Below, in pieces: positions 41,676-51,309 of a stretch of 64,000 bases of DNA. Source of the DNA: Clostridium sp. Cult1 (GTDB lineage Bacteria; Bacillota; Clostridia; Tissierellales; Tepidimicrobiaceae); NCBI RefSeq assembly GCF_021655095.1, contig NZ_PPXW01000001.1, forward strand, positions 1,458,632-1,522,631. The letters run 5' to 3'. The first letter of the stretch is position 1, and every line of letters begins with the position of its first letter. The translations under genes and the position numbers were made by a program. The notes under the pieces are model-generated. The model ran no database searches. It saw nothing but the letters and a program-made list of their open reading frames with translations, and had not been told where the DNA came from.

Positions 41676-42878
41676 ATGAAACGTGCTATTTTGGTAGTTG
41701 TTGATAGCTTGGGAATAGGTTATATGAATGATGTTCATAAATATAGGCCACAAGATATAGGAGCAAATACTTTTGGTCATATATTGGATAAGGCTAAAAG
41801 TATTGAAATACCAAATTTTCAAAAGCTGGGTATTAATAATATAATCAACCATAATAGATTGAGTAATATAGACAATATAGGAAGTTATGGCATATTAAAT
41901 CTTGAACATTATGGTGCAGATAGTTATGTAGGTCATCAAGAAATAATGGGTACTAAACCAAAGAAACCCTTATTAGAACCCTTTTCTTTTTTTAGAGAAC
42001 AGGTTATTGGCAAATTAATAAAGGAAGGCCATAAGGTAACTTGTCCTGAAGAAAATAAACCGTATATTCTTGTAGACGATTTAGTGGTGGTAGCAGACAA
42101 TATTGAAACAGATTACGGTCAAATATACAATGTAACTGCTCCATTAGACTTTATTCCTTTCGAAAAAGTTATAGATATAGGGAAAAAGGTAAGATCTGTT
42201 GTAAAAGTAAATAGAGTAATAGCTCTCGGTGGAGAAGGAGTTAGTGTAGAGCAAATACTAGGAAGCATAGAAAAAAGGAAAGATGGACTAATAGGTGTTA
42301 ACTCACCGAAATCTGGAGTATATAATAAAGGTTATTTAAGTAGGCACTTAGGATATGGGGTAAATCCAGAAAAACAGATAAGTGCTATATTAGCTAGAAA
42401 CAATTATGAAGTAACCTTAATTGGTAAGATGCAAGATGTAATAGAATGTGAAAAGGCGACAAAAATTCCCGCAGTAGATACTGAAAAGGTTATGAAAGAA
42501 ACCTTGGATTCTATGAGTTATTTATCTGAAGGGATTATTGCAGCTACGGTTCAAGAAACGGATTTAGCTGGACATGCTCAAGATGTAGAAAAGTATGTAA
42601 AAAAGCTAATGATTGTGGATAAGTATATTGGAGATATTATGAATAGTATGAAGGATGGGGATATATTATTTATTACAGCTGATCATGGCAACGATCCAAC
42701 TATAGGTTTTAGCCAACATACTAGGGAAAAAACATTTTTACTAGTATATGGTAAGAGGTTGAATAAAGTAGCTTTAGGAGAAAGAAATACTTTATCAGAT
42801 ATTGCGGCAACTATTTCTGATTATTTCAATGTAGAAAAAACTGAAAATGGAAATAGTTTTTTAGAATATATTAAGTAG
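41676..42878 (+). CDS. yhfW: YhfW family phosphopentomutase-like metalloenzyme
   Basis: 400 residues, alkaline-phosphatase superfamily like DeoB: 'AILVVVDSLGIGYMNDV' gives the first metal Asp, 'GADSYVGHQEIMGTKP' the Thr/His region corresponding to the DeoB phospho-Thr loop ('SVTGHWEMMG'-like), and 'LFITADHGNDPTIGFSQHTR' the C-terminal metal site. It probably moves or removes a phosphate on a sugar phosphate. Exact substrate unknown. Last gene of the yhf set. Confidence 0.88.
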   Translation: MKRAILVVVDSLGIGYMNDVHKYRPQDIGANTFGHILDKAKSIEIPNFQKLGINNIINHNRLSNIDNIGSYGILNLEHYGADSYVGHQEIMGTKPKKPLLEPFSFFREQVIGKLIKEGHKVTCPEENKPYILVDDLVVVADNIETDYGQIYNVTAPLDFIPFEKVIDIGKKVRSVVKVNRVIALGGEGVSVEQILGSIEKRKDGLIGVNSPKSGVYNKGYLSRHLGYGVNPEKQISAILARNNYEVTLIGKMQDVIECEKATKIPAVDTEKVMKETLDSMSYLSEGIIAATVQETDLAGHAQDVEKYVKKLMIVDKYIGDIMNSMKDGDILFITADHGNDPTIGFSQHTREKTFLLVYGKRLNKVALGERNTLSDIAATISDYFNVEKTENGNSFLEYIK

Positions 42879-42885
42879 ATTGTTG

Positions 42886-42926
42886 ATAATAATAGTAAAG
42901 AATTTTTCTTTACTATTATTATTTTT
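42886..42926 (+). terminator. intrinsic terminator after yhfW
   Basis: Perfect 17-bp AT-rich stem (42886-42902 with 42906-42922), 3-base loop, T run. Confidence 0.8.
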
Positions 42927-42978
42927 ATTTTATTTGAGTTATAATTATATAGATAAAACTAAATGAGAAGGTGGATAT

Positions 42979-43935
42979 ATGGCAAATAGGATAGTAATAG
43001 CATTAGGAGGAAATGCGCTTCAAGAAAATCCAGAGGATATATCAGCGGAAGCTCAGCTTGAAACTGCTAAAAAAACAGCAGCATCTATAGTGGATTTTAT
43101 AGAGGAAGGTCATGAAGTAGTAATTGTCCATGGCAATGGACCTCAAGTAGGTCAAATTGTCTCTGTATATGAAAAGGCAATAGGTATACCCAATATGCCT
43201 TTCCCAGAATGTGGTGCAATGAGTCAGGGGTATATAGGTTACCATTTACAACAATCTATAGGTGAAGAAATGAGAAAAAGGGGTATAGACAAGGGAATAA
43301 CGGCTATGATAACCCAAGTATTAATAGATGAAGAAGATCCAGCTTTCTGCAATCCAACTAAGCCAGTAGGTTCTTTCTTTTCAAAGGAGGAGGCAATGGA
43401 ATTAGAGAAGAGAAAGGGATATATAATGAAGGAGGATGCAGGCAGGGGTTGGAGAAGAGTAGTACCATCACCAGAACCTAAAAATATTATAGAATCTAAA
43501 ACACTTAAAACATTGGTAGAGTTAAATTTCATAGTGATAACTGCAGGCGGTGGCGGTATACCTGTAATAAGGGATGATGATGGAAAATTAAAAGGAGTTT
43601 CTGCAGTAATAGATAAAGACCTAGCTGCAGAGTTGGTTGGGGAGATAGTCGATGCAGATGTACTAATTATTCTAACAGCAGTAGAAAAAGTATGTATCAA
43701 TTTTAACAAACCAACGGAAAAAGGATTGGATACCATTACCATTGAAGAGGCTGAAAAATACATAGAAGAAGGTGAATTTGCTCCAGGCTCTATGCTTCCA
43801 AAGATAAAAGCTGCTATAAAATTTGTAAAAAGTAAACAAGGGCGAAAGGCCATAATAACATCCTTGGATAAAGCTAAGGAATGTATGAAAGGAACTGTAG
43901 GTACTAAAATTGAGGATATCCATAGTAAAAAATAA
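42979..43935 (+). CDS. arcC: carbamate kinase ArcC
   Basis: 318 residues: 'IVIALGGNAL', 'VVIVHGNGPQVGQ', 'PFPECGAMSQGYIGYHL' and 'VITAGGGGIPVIRDD' are carbamate-kinase blocks. It makes ATP from carbamoyl phosphate in arginine, agmatine or purine/allantoin breakdown. No arginine deiminase or carbamoyltransferase is in the window; dihydropyrimidinase and XdhC at the start of the window favour ureide/purine degradation. Single gene with its own TATAAT-like -10 at 42940. Confidence 0.92.
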   Translation: MANRIVIALGGNALQENPEDISAEAQLETAKKTAASIVDFIEEGHEVVIVHGNGPQVGQIVSVYEKAIGIPNMPFPECGAMSQGYIGYHLQQSIGEEMRKRGIDKGITAMITQVLIDEEDPAFCNPTKPVGSFFSKEEAMELEKRKGYIMKEDAGRGWRRVVPSPEPKNIIESKTLKTLVELNFIVITAGGGGIPVIRDDDGKLKGVSAVIDKDLAAELVGEIVDADVLIILTAVEKVCINFNKPTEKGLDTITIEEAEKYIEEGEFAPGSMLPKIKAAIKFVKSKQGRKAIITSLDKAKECMKGTVGTKIEDIHSKK

Positions 43936-44031
43936 ATTTCTACTATAGGTAATAACAATGGTAGGATTATATTGTGAAAATATGTATAATTTTAATATCC
44001 ATTTTTGATTATTTTATGGTATAATGGTCTA

Positions 44032-44127
44032 TGTATTAAACTACCCACACACAAATGAAGATTATCAAAATATTTTGTTAATCTTCAACCCCATAAAAAA
44101 ATTAGCCCTTAAAGGGGCTAATTTTTT
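44032..44127 (+). ncRNA. candidate small RNA between arcC and the chemoreceptor
   Basis: An extended -10, TGGTATAAT (44017-44025), precedes about 95 bases with no reading frame, a hairpin at 44057-44086 (GAAGATTA arms extended by a CAAAATATTTTG palindrome), an unpaired C/A-rich stretch and a terminator (TTAGCCC/GGGCTAA, 44102-44121, then six T). No -35 is obvious. It matches no family I recognise. Confidence 0.4.
44095..44127. terminator. bidirectional terminator
   Basis: TTAGCCC (44102-44108) pairs with GGGCTAA (44115-44121); A-run on the left and T-run on the right serve both the chemoreceptor gene (minus strand) and plus-strand transcripts. The chemoreceptor stop overlaps it. Confidence 0.85.
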
Positions 44128-46208
44128 ATCTGCATTTTTAGTTTAATATTATCCAGAAGCAATTGAAGTTCTTCTGCTAAAGTTGCCAAGCTTTCAGTTG
44201 AAGAAGTAATTTCTTCCATAGAAGCCATTTGTTCTTCCGAAGCTGCGGAGGAATTTTGGATTTGGGAAGCTATATCTTGGCTCATTTTTTCTATGGATGT
44301 AGAAGAGACTACCATATTTTCAACATAATTTTCTACATTACCTGTGGCTTGTGCAATTTCATTTACACCTATAGTTATTTTATGAATCAGGTCGGCAATT
44401 TTATTGAAACTGTCCTTTGCTTCATTAACTCTTGTTATTCCTAATTCCACTTCTTGGCTACTAGAATCCATCTTTTTATTGGCTTCTTCTATTAATAAAT
44501 TGTTTGTATTAATGAGATTGTGGATTTCTTCAGTGGATTTTTGGGTTTCTTCTGCTAATTTTCTAATTTCATCAGCTACTACTGCAAATCCTCTGCCATA
44601 ATCACCAGCTCTAGCTGCTTCTATAGCAGCATTTAGTGCTAATAGGTTGGTTTCTTCTGATACATTTTGAATTATTTCTAACATATTGTTCATCTCTTTA
44701 GAACTCTGACTAATATTCTTTAGAGAGGATTTAACGCTTAAGGTACTGTCTTCTATATTATCCATTTGAGCAATTACTTCTTCTATTTTCTCCTTTCCCA
44801 CTTGGGTCCTATCTACTATTTCTCCTCCTAAGTTTTCTGCGTTTTTAGTCTGTTTAGTCACATTATCTATATGATCAGATATTTCCTTTATGGAGGAAGT
44901 GACATTTAGTATTTCATTAAGCTGAGCATGAGAGGCTTCAGCTATCTCATTGGAGGCTTCAGCAATATTGGTTGCTGCGGCTGTTGATTCCTCAGATATG
45001 GCTGCTAATTCTTCTGAGGAAGCTGCTACTTGATGAGAAGACTCTTGGACTTCCTGGGCAAAGTTTCTCATATTGTCTATTATTAATTGGAGAGAATAGC
45101 CCATTTTTCCAAGTTCATCTTTTCTTTTTAATAATTTTTCTTCTATATCTATGCTAAAATCCAGTTGGGATAGACTATAGGCACAATCCGTAATTTTAGC
45201 AATAGGCTTTGTAAGATTTCTACTAAATAATAAGGAAAATAATATTCCTACTACTATAGCAATTCCCATGGTAATAAGCAAAGTTTGCTTTAGAGAATTT
45301 AATCCACTTAAGACCTCCGATTCATCTATGCTTACCACTAAAGTCCAGCCTTTAGATTTAATAGGAGCAAATCCTATGTGAACTATTTTATTTCCTTCAG
45401 CATATTTACCTATACCTGGTTCTCCAGCTTTTATCTTTTCTTCCATTTCTATGACTTCATCTACAATATTGGAAGGTACTCTATCCTTCAGACCACTAAA
45501 ATTAGGATTTTCATCGGAGTCAGTGGCAATGGTAGCTCTTCCTATTACTGTTGGATGAGATACAATGTCGATGGTTTCATTTAATATATAGGCAAATCCA
45601 TTTTCTCCAAATTTTATACTGTCAGCAATTCTGTAGAAATCTTCAGCAGGTTTATATGCTACAACAACGCCTACTATTACACCTTTATGTTTTAAAGGAG
45701 CTGCTACTACTATTTCTACTTTTCCCGTAGCAGTATTTCTTATAGGTTCTGAAAAATATGTACGGCCAGCCTGAGCCCTTCTAAAATATTCTTCTTGATA
45801 AACATCTACTGTCGTACCGTTATTAAGCAATAAATTTCCCTGTATATCTGCTAAACCAATTGTAGAGAACTGTAGTCTTCCTCTTTCTACATTTAATGCT
45901 TTATACCTTTCTTCTATAGGAATTTCTGGATCAGCAATAGCTTCCAAATTTCCTAAAGTTTCTATGGAAAGAGTATAGCTTTTAATTTGTTCATCAACTA
46001 AATTTGCCGAATCTATTGCCTTATTATATAGAAATTCGTTATAGGATTTAATTAGTTCATCTTTAGAAATAAAATAAGTAATAAGGCCTAGGGATAAAGT
46101 CAATACTATTAAGATAGAAGTAGTAGATATTATCATTCTTTTTCCTATGCTATTTTTTTCTACTTTAGTGACTTTCTTTCTAGGCTTTTTCTTACCTTTT
46201 GAGGTCAT
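44118..46208 (-). CDS. methyl-accepting chemotaxis protein with extracellular dCache sensor
   Basis: 696 residues: basic N-tail, first membrane helix near residue 28-50 ('[20 protein letters not shown]'), a dCache-type outer sensor ('[16 protein letters not shown]', '[20 protein letters not shown]'), second helix ('[20 protein letters not shown]'), HAMP, and a signalling domain with the hairpin-tip region '[20 protein letters not shown]' and '[16 protein letters not shown]'. It senses an outside ligand and controls CheA. It is divergent from livKHMGF, so amino acids are plausible ligands (inference). AAGGAG ribosome site. Confidence 0.93.
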   Translation of the reverse strand: MTSKGKKKPRKKVTKVEKNSIGKRMIISTTSILIVLTLSLGLITYFISKDELIKSYNEFLYNKAIDSANLVDEQIKSYTLSIETLGNLEAIADPEIPIEERYKALNVERGRLQFSTIGLADIQGNLLLNNGTTVDVYQEEYFRRAQAGRTYFSEPIRNTATGKVEIVVAAPLKHKGVIVGVVVAYKPAEDFYRIADSIKFGENGFAYILNETIDIVSHPTVIGRATIATDSDENPNFSGLKDRVPSNIVDEVIEMEEKIKAGEPGIGKYAEGNKIVHIGFAPIKSKGWTLVVSIDESEVLSGLNSLKQTLLITMGIAIVVGILFSLLFSRNLTKPIAKITDCAYSLSQLDFSIDIEEKLLKRKDELGKMGYSLQLIIDNMRNFAQEVQESSHQVAASSEELAAISEESTAAATNIAEASNEIAEASHAQLNEILNVTSSIKEISDHIDNVTKQTKNAENLGGEIVDRTQVGKEKIEEVIAQMDNIEDSTLSVKSSLKNISQSSKEMNNMLEIIQNVSEETNLLALNAAIEAARAGDYGRGFAVVADEIRKLAEETQKSTEEIHNLINTNNLLIEEANKKMDSSSQEVELGITRVNEAKDSFNKIADLIHKITIGVNEIAQATGNVENYVENMVVSSTSIEKMSQDIASQIQNSSAASEEQMASMEEITSSTESLATLAEELQLLLDNIKLKMQIKN

Positions 46209-46372
46209 TAAACTCCCACTCCTTTATAATAGATTTAAGGATTATTATTTCCATACTTAGAATATTAGACAAAAGTTTGCAAAATCCTCTATTTTTATGA
46301 AAAATTTAGAATTTTATAAATAATTTTGTATAGTTTGCACAAATATGTATATCTTAGATGGGTTAGAATATA

Positions 46373-46401
46373 TTGACAAAGTCAAAGTGGATGGATATAC
46401 T
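46373..46401 (+). promoter_or_regulatory. livK operon promoter with operator-like repeat
   Basis: TTGACA (46373-46378), 17 bases, TATACT (46396-46401). TTGAC-AAA-GTCAA (46373-46385), a perfect repeat, covers the -35. The gene-free stretch 46209-46534 also holds the repeat at 46483; nothing else was recognised in it. Confidence 0.75.
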
Positions 46402-46482
46402 TTAAATAGACCGAACATTTTTAAAAATAAAAATATTTGTTAAATTATCTAGGATTCATTCAATTTCCGCAGACCAATTAAG

Positions 46483-46506
46483 AAGACATGTAAAATTACA
46501 TGTCTT
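46483..46506 (+). promoter_or_regulatory. leader hairpin before livK
   Basis: AAGACATGTAA and TTACATGTCTT (11 bp, perfect) separated by two bases, in the untranslated leader 28 bases before the livK ATG. It lacks a T run, so it is a translational or protein-binding element or mRNA stabiliser rather than a terminator. Confidence 0.5.
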
Positions 46507-46534
46507 AAATATTATAAAAAGGGAGGAAATTTAA

Positions 46535-47698
46535 ATGAAAAAGAAGTTTGGATTATTGTTACTTATATTTGTATTAGTAGCTTCGTCCTTAGTAGGATGT
46601 AGTCAATCTCAAGATACTTCTAGTGGAGGCTCTTCTGATGTAATAAAAATTGGAGTATTTGAGCCAATGACTGGTGCTAATGCAGCTGGTGGACAAATGA
46701 CAGTTGAAGGAATTGAGTTGGCTAATGAAGCTAGAGGAGAAGTATTAGGGAAAAAAGTAGAATTAGTTATAGTCGATAATAAATCGGATAAAGTAGAGGC
46801 AGCTAATGCAGCTTCAAGATTAATAGAGAAGGATGAAGTTGCTGCTATTATTGGTAGCTATGGTAGTTCTTTATCTATGGCAGCTGGAGACATAGTAAAA
46901 AAAGCAGAAGTTCCTGCAGTAGGATGTTCTCCAACTAATCCGTTAGTTACGTTGAATAATGATTATTATTTCAGGGTTTGTTTTATAGATCCTTTCCAAG
47001 GAACGGTAATGGCTAACTACGCAGTAAATGATTTAGGAGCAAAAACTGCAGCTGTAATTCAAGACGTTACACAGGATTATTCTGTAGGACTTAGTAAATA
47101 TTTTATCGATGCTTTCAAAGAATTGACAGGGGATGAAAATAGTATAGTAGAGATATCTTCTTATAACACAGGAGATCAGGATTTCTCCGCTCAGCTAACC
47201 AATGTTAAGGCAAAAAATCCAGATGTAATATTTGCACCAGGAAACTATGGGGAGTCTGCACTATTAATAAGACAAGCTAGGGATTTAGGTATAGACGCTC
47301 CTATTCTAGGAGGAGACACTTGGGAATCACCTGAATTCTTATCCATTGGTGGAGATTCAGTAGAGGGAATTGTATTCAGTACTCACTTTACAGCAGAATC
47401 GCCAGTAACTGATGTATCTAAAGTTTTCCTAGATGCTTATAGGGAAAAATTCGACAAAGAAGCTAATGCTTTTGCTGCCTTAGGTTATGATGCCTATATG
47501 GTAATAATGGATGCTATAGAAAAAGCAGGATCTGCTGATCCAAAAGCCATAAGGGATGAATTAGCAAAAATAGAGGGATTTGTAGGAGCAACGGGAAATA
47601 TTACTTTAGATGAAAATGGGGATGCAGTTAAGTCTGCTGTTATCAATAAAGTTGAAAATGGTGAATTTGTTTATTTGACTACAGTTGAACCTAAATAA
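46535..47698 (+). CDS. livK: branched-chain amino-acid binding lipoprotein LivK
   Basis: 387 residues. Lipobox 'SSLVGC'; then a type I leucine-binding fold: 'IKIGVFEPMTGANAAGGQMT', 'VELVIVDNKSDKVEAANAAS', 'IGSYGSSLSMAAGDIVKKAE' and 'VIQDVTQDYSVGL'. It binds branched-chain or related amino acids outside the membrane. Heads the five-gene liv operon; GGGAGG ribosome site. Confidence 0.92.
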   Translation: MKKKFGLLLLIFVLVASSLVGCSQSQDTSSGGSSDVIKIGVFEPMTGANAAGGQMTVEGIELANEARGEVLGKKVELVIVDNKSDKVEAANAASRLIEKDEVAAIIGSYGSSLSMAAGDIVKKAEVPAVGCSPTNPLVTLNNDYYFRVCFIDPFQGTVMANYAVNDLGAKTAAVIQDVTQDYSVGLSKYFIDAFKELTGDENSIVEISSYNTGDQDFSAQLTNVKAKNPDVIFAPGNYGESALLIRQARDLGIDAPILGGDTWESPEFLSIGGDSVEGIVFSTHFTAESPVTDVSKVFLDAYREKFDKEANAFAALGYDAYMVIMDAIEKAGSADPKAIRDELAKIEGFVGATGNITLDENGDAVKSAVINKVENGEFVYLTTVEPK

Positions 47699-47725
47699 AG
47701 GTTCTAGTCATAAGGGGGACTGAAT

Positions 47726-48619
47726 ATGGGTAATTCAAATTTTTTGCAGCATTTGGCTAATGGTATTTCCTTGGGTAGTTTATACGCTTTGATTGCCATA
47801 GGTTATACCATGGTTTACGGAATTTTAAGGCTTATAAACTTTGCCCATGGGGACATATTTATGTTAGGAGCTTATATTACCTATTATGGTATAGTGTTTA
47901 CCTCTATTCCTTGGTGGCTTGTGTTTATATTTGCCTCAGTATTTACCGGATTTATAGGTCTCCTCCTTGAAAAAATAGCTTATAGACCATTAAGGGAATC
48001 TCCAAGGATTACTATTTTGATTTCGGCCATTGGGGCCTCCTTCTTTTTACAAAATTTTGGAATAGTAGTATTTGGGGGAAGGCCTAAGGCCTTCCCAGTC
48101 CCTAATTTATTTAATAAGGTAATAAGGCTAGGAGGAGTATCTGTAAGTATAGTCACCTTTGTTATTCCAGCAGTTACCATAATATTACTTTTAGGTCTTA
48201 CCTACTTTATAACCAAGACTAAAACTGGCATGGCTATGAGGGCTTTGTCTAAGGATTATGAAACGGCTAGTTTAATGGGAATAGATATAAATAAGATTAT
48301 TTCCATTACTTTTTTTATAGGATCCTTCCTTGCAGCAGTTGGAGGAGTAATGTGGGGGACTAAATATCCACAATTAATGCCTTTAATGGGTGCTATGCCA
48401 GGACTTAAATGTTTTATAGCTGCCGTTATAGGTGGAATCGGTAATATTACTGGTGCTGTTATAGGTGGGTTTATATTAGGATTAGGAGAGATTTTGTTAA
48501 TCGCATTTCTTCCAAATTTAACAGGATATAGGGATGCTTTTGCATTTGTCCTTTTAATTGTAATACTCTTAGTTAAGCCAACAGGTTTAATGGGAGAAAA
48601 AATTACAGAGAAGGTGTAG
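47726..48619 (+). CDS. livH: branched-chain amino-acid ABC permease LivH
   Basis: 297 residues, about eight helices: 'LANGISLGSLYALIAIGYTM', 'VYGILRLINFAHGDIFMLGA' and 'FIAAVIGGIGNITGAVIGG' are LivH hallmarks. Pairs with LivM four bases downstream. Confidence 0.93.
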   Translation: MGNSNFLQHLANGISLGSLYALIAIGYTMVYGILRLINFAHGDIFMLGAYITYYGIVFTSIPWWLVFIFASVFTGFIGLLLEKIAYRPLRESPRITILISAIGASFFLQNFGIVVFGGRPKAFPVPNLFNKVIRLGGVSVSIVTFVIPAVTIILLLGLTYFITKTKTGMAMRALSKDYETASLMGIDINKIISITFFIGSFLAAVGGVMWGTKYPQLMPLMGAMPGLKCFIAAVIGGIGNITGAVIGGFILGLGEILLIAFLPNLTGYRDAFAFVLLIVILLVKPTGLMGEKITEKV

Positions 48620-48622
48620 ACT

Positions 48623-49615
48623 ATGAAAGAAAAAAATAAATTTAATAAAACTACGATTATAATCATAGTTGTTACAATAATAGGGTTATTTATAGCCAAT
48701 CGGACTTTAGATGATTATAAATTACGGATAATAAATCTTTGTGGGATTTATATTACTTTAGGGCTTAGTATGAATCTTATCAATGGATTTACAGGATTAT
48801 TTTCTTTGGGTCATGCTGGGTTTATGGCCATAGGAGCATATACGGTAGCAATTCTTACTATGCCTATTCCAATGAAAGAGATGAATTTTTTCATGAAACC
48901 CATGGTACCTTTTTTAGCTAATTTGGAATGGAGTTTTCTTCCTGCTCTCCTTATGGCTGGGGTTATGGCAGGATTATTTGGATTTTTAATAGGAGCACCA
49001 GTTCTTAGGCTTACCGATGATTATTTAGCTATAGCTACCTTAGGTTTTGCAGAGATAATAAGGGTAGTTTTTACCAATACCCAATCCATAACCAATGGAG
49101 CTTTAGGCCTAAAGGGAATTCCAAATAGTACAAATGTATGGTGGAGCTGGGGAACTGCACTTATTACCATTGGCTTTATGGTCTTTTTAATGGAGGGAAG
49201 TTATGGTAAAGCCTTTAAAGCAATTAGGGAAGATGAAATAGCAGCTAGATCTATGGGTATTAATCTTTTCAAACATAAGGTTATGAGCTTCACCTTTGGT
49301 TCCTTTTTAGCAGGAATTGGTGGAGGGCTTCTAGCAGCATTATTAGGTACAATCGATCCAAATATGTTTAGAATTACTCTTACCTTTAATATATTATTGA
49401 TTGTGGTATTAGGTGGTTTAGGAAGTATAAAGGGATCAGTAATATCTGCCATAATAGTTACAGTTATGATGGAAGCTTTAAGATTCTTAGATGAATCCAT
49501 TAACTTAGGCTTTGTTCAATTAAAAGGAGTGCCAGGAATGAGGATGGTTGTTTTTTCTATAATCCTTATGGTAGTAGTTATATTTAGGAAAGAAGGATTA
49601 TTGAAAGAAAGCTAA
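48623..49615 (+). CDS. livM: branched-chain amino-acid ABC permease LivM
   Basis: 330 residues: 'LSMNLINGFTGLFSLGHAGF', 'DDYLAIATLGFAEIIRVVF' and 'IREDEIAARSMGINLFKHKV' follow LivM. Membrane partner of LivH. Confidence 0.93.
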   Translation: MKEKNKFNKTTIIIIVVTIIGLFIANRTLDDYKLRIINLCGIYITLGLSMNLINGFTGLFSLGHAGFMAIGAYTVAILTMPIPMKEMNFFMKPMVPFLANLEWSFLPALLMAGVMAGLFGFLIGAPVLRLTDDYLAIATLGFAEIIRVVFTNTQSITNGALGLKGIPNSTNVWWSWGTALITIGFMVFLMEGSYGKAFKAIREDEIAARSMGINLFKHKVMSFTFGSFLAGIGGGLLAALLGTIDPNMFRITLTFNILLIVVLGGLGSIKGSVISAIIVTVMMEALRFLDESINLGFVQLKGVPGMRMVVFSIILMVVVIFRKEGLLKES

Positions 49616-49634
49616 AAAGGATGTGAATTGGAAG

Positions 49635-50405
49635 ATGCTAAAAATAGATGATATGACCATGAAATTTGGTGGAGTTATAGCTTGTAATAAATTTAATGCA
49701 AATATAGAAAAGGGAGAAATAGTAGGTCTAATAGGTCCTAATGGAGCTGGAAAAACTACAATCTTTAATGTGGTAACAGGAGTATATAAACCTACAGAAG
49801 GACAAGTTATATTTAGCCCAAGTGAGGAAGAAGAGCATCTATTAACAGGATTAAGTCCTGATGAAATTGCAAAATTAGGCGTATGTAGAACCTTTCAAAA
49901 CATTAGATTATTTAAAGAATTATCGGTTTTAGATAATGTATTTATTGGAAATCATTTAAGGATTAAATCCAATGTATTTTCTTCAATACTACGACTTCCT
50001 AATTATAGGACTGAAGAAAAGGAGATGTATGATAAATCCCTTTATCTTCTTGAAAAAGTAGGCTTAAAGGATGAGATGGATGAAAAGGCCTACTCTCTAC
50101 CCTATGGGATGCAGAGAAGATTAGAAATTGCAAGGGCATTGGCTACAGGACCTAAGCTATTATTATTGGATGAACCTGCAGCTGGAATGAATCCTCAGGA
50201 AACTAGAGAACTAATGGAGTTTATTGAGGAGATTAAGGAAGAATTTGATTTAACCATCTTTTTAATCGAACATCATATGGAAGTAGTCATGGGAATATGC
50301 GAAAAGATATTTGTTTTAGATCATGGGGTTTTAATTGCCCAAGGTAACCCAGAGGAGATTCAAAATGATCAAAGGGTTATAGAAGCCTATTTGGGGGTGG
50401 AGTAA
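49635..50405 (+). CDS. livG: branched-chain amino-acid ABC ATPase LivG
   Basis: 256 residues: Walker A 'GPNGAGKTT', 'GVCRTFQNIRLFKELSVLDN', signature 'LPYGMQRRLEIARALA', Walker B 'LLLLDEPAAGMNP' and 'IFLIEHHMEVVM'. ATG 49635 gives the usual LivG N-terminus; GTG 49623 is possible but AAAAGG is only two bases before it. Its TAA overlaps the LivF ATG. Confidence 0.92.
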   Translation: MLKIDDMTMKFGGVIACNKFNANIEKGEIVGLIGPNGAGKTTIFNVVTGVYKPTEGQVIFSPSEEEEHLLTGLSPDEIAKLGVCRTFQNIRLFKELSVLDNVFIGNHLRIKSNVFSSILRLPNYRTEEKEMYDKSLYLLEKVGLKDEMDEKAYSLPYGMQRRLEIARALATGPKLLLLDEPAAGMNPQETRELMEFIEEIKEEFDLTIFLIEHHMEVVMGICEKIFVLDHGVLIAQGNPEEIQNDQRVIEAYLGVE

Positions 50406-51115
50406 TGCTTAAGGTATCTAATCTACACGTTAGGTATGGAGGTATTAATGCTCTTAGGGGAATTAATATATCCATAGAAGAAAATCGAATAGTCACCCTT
50501 ATTGGAGCTAATGGGGCAGGAAAGTCTTCTACTTTAAGAGCCATTATGGGATTAGTAGATAAGGCAGAAGGAAAAGTTGAATATAATGGAGAAGATTTAA
50601 CTAATCTCCATACAAAAGATATAGTTAAGAAGGGAATAGTACTCGTTCCGGAAGGTAGAAAGGTGTTTGCCAATTTAACAGTAGAGGAAAATTTAATACT
50701 AGGAGCATATACTAGGACAGATCATAATGGAATAAAAGAAGATATGAATAAAGTTTATGATATGTTTCCAAGACTTAAAGAAAGGAGTTGGCAGAAGGCA
50801 GGAACCCTATCGGGAGGGGAACAACAGATGTTAGCTGTAGGTAGAGCCTTAATGGTAAGGCCAAAGGTACTTATGATGGATGAACCTTCTCTAGGGTTAG
50901 CTCCTCTTCTTGTAAAGGATATATTCGAAATAATAAAGATGTTACATCGACAAGGAAATACTATATTGTTAGTAGAGCAAAATGCTAAAAAGGCCCTAGA
51001 AGTTGCCGATTATGCCTATGTGTTAGAAACTGGAGAACTGGTATTGGAGGGACTAGGAAAAGATCTTCTGGAGGATGATAAGGTTAAAGAAGCTTATTTA
51101 GGAGAAGCTAGGTAA
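50405..51115 (+). CDS. livF: branched-chain amino-acid ABC ATPase LivF
   Basis: 236 residues: Walker A 'GANGAGKSST', 'VLVPEGRKVFANLTVEENL', signature 'LSGGEQQMLAVGRALM', Walker B 'VLMMDEPSLGLAP' and 'ILLVEQNAKKAL'. Second ATPase of the Liv importer, last gene of the operon. Confidence 0.93.
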   Translation: MLKVSNLHVRYGGINALRGINISIEENRIVTLIGANGAGKSSTLRAIMGLVDKAEGKVEYNGEDLTNLHTKDIVKKGIVLVPEGRKVFANLTVEENLILGAYTRTDHNGIKEDMNKVYDMFPRLKERSWQKAGTLSGGEQQMLAVGRALMVRPKVLMMDEPSLGLAPLLVKDIFEIIKMLHRQGNTILLVEQNAKKALEVADYAYVLETGELVLEGLGKDLLEDDKVKEAYLGEAR

Positions 51116-51138
51116 CGATTATAAATTGAAAGCAATTC

Positions 51139-51180
51139 ACAAAAGTCTTTTTCTAGTTGTAGAAAAAGACTTTTGTTTTA
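51139..51180 (+). terminator. intrinsic terminator after the liv operon
   Basis: Perfect 17-bp stem (51139-51155 with 51160-51176), GTTG loop and T-rich tail. Confidence 0.88.
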
Positions 51181-51309
51181 ATAGGCATATATACCTATTT
51201 ATGGCTTTGTAACCATATTGTAATGTGAATGTAATACTTTAGTAAATTCTGTTTTATATACTATAGTTGATTAGGGAACCCCTAAAATTTAAAAAAAGGA
51301 GTGATTTCA

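Noticed and set aside
43239-43958. 239-codon open frame on the minus strand opposite arcC
   Set aside because: No ribosome site or recognisable protein; the Ser/Ile/Pro-rich product is typical of antisense reading of a coding gene.
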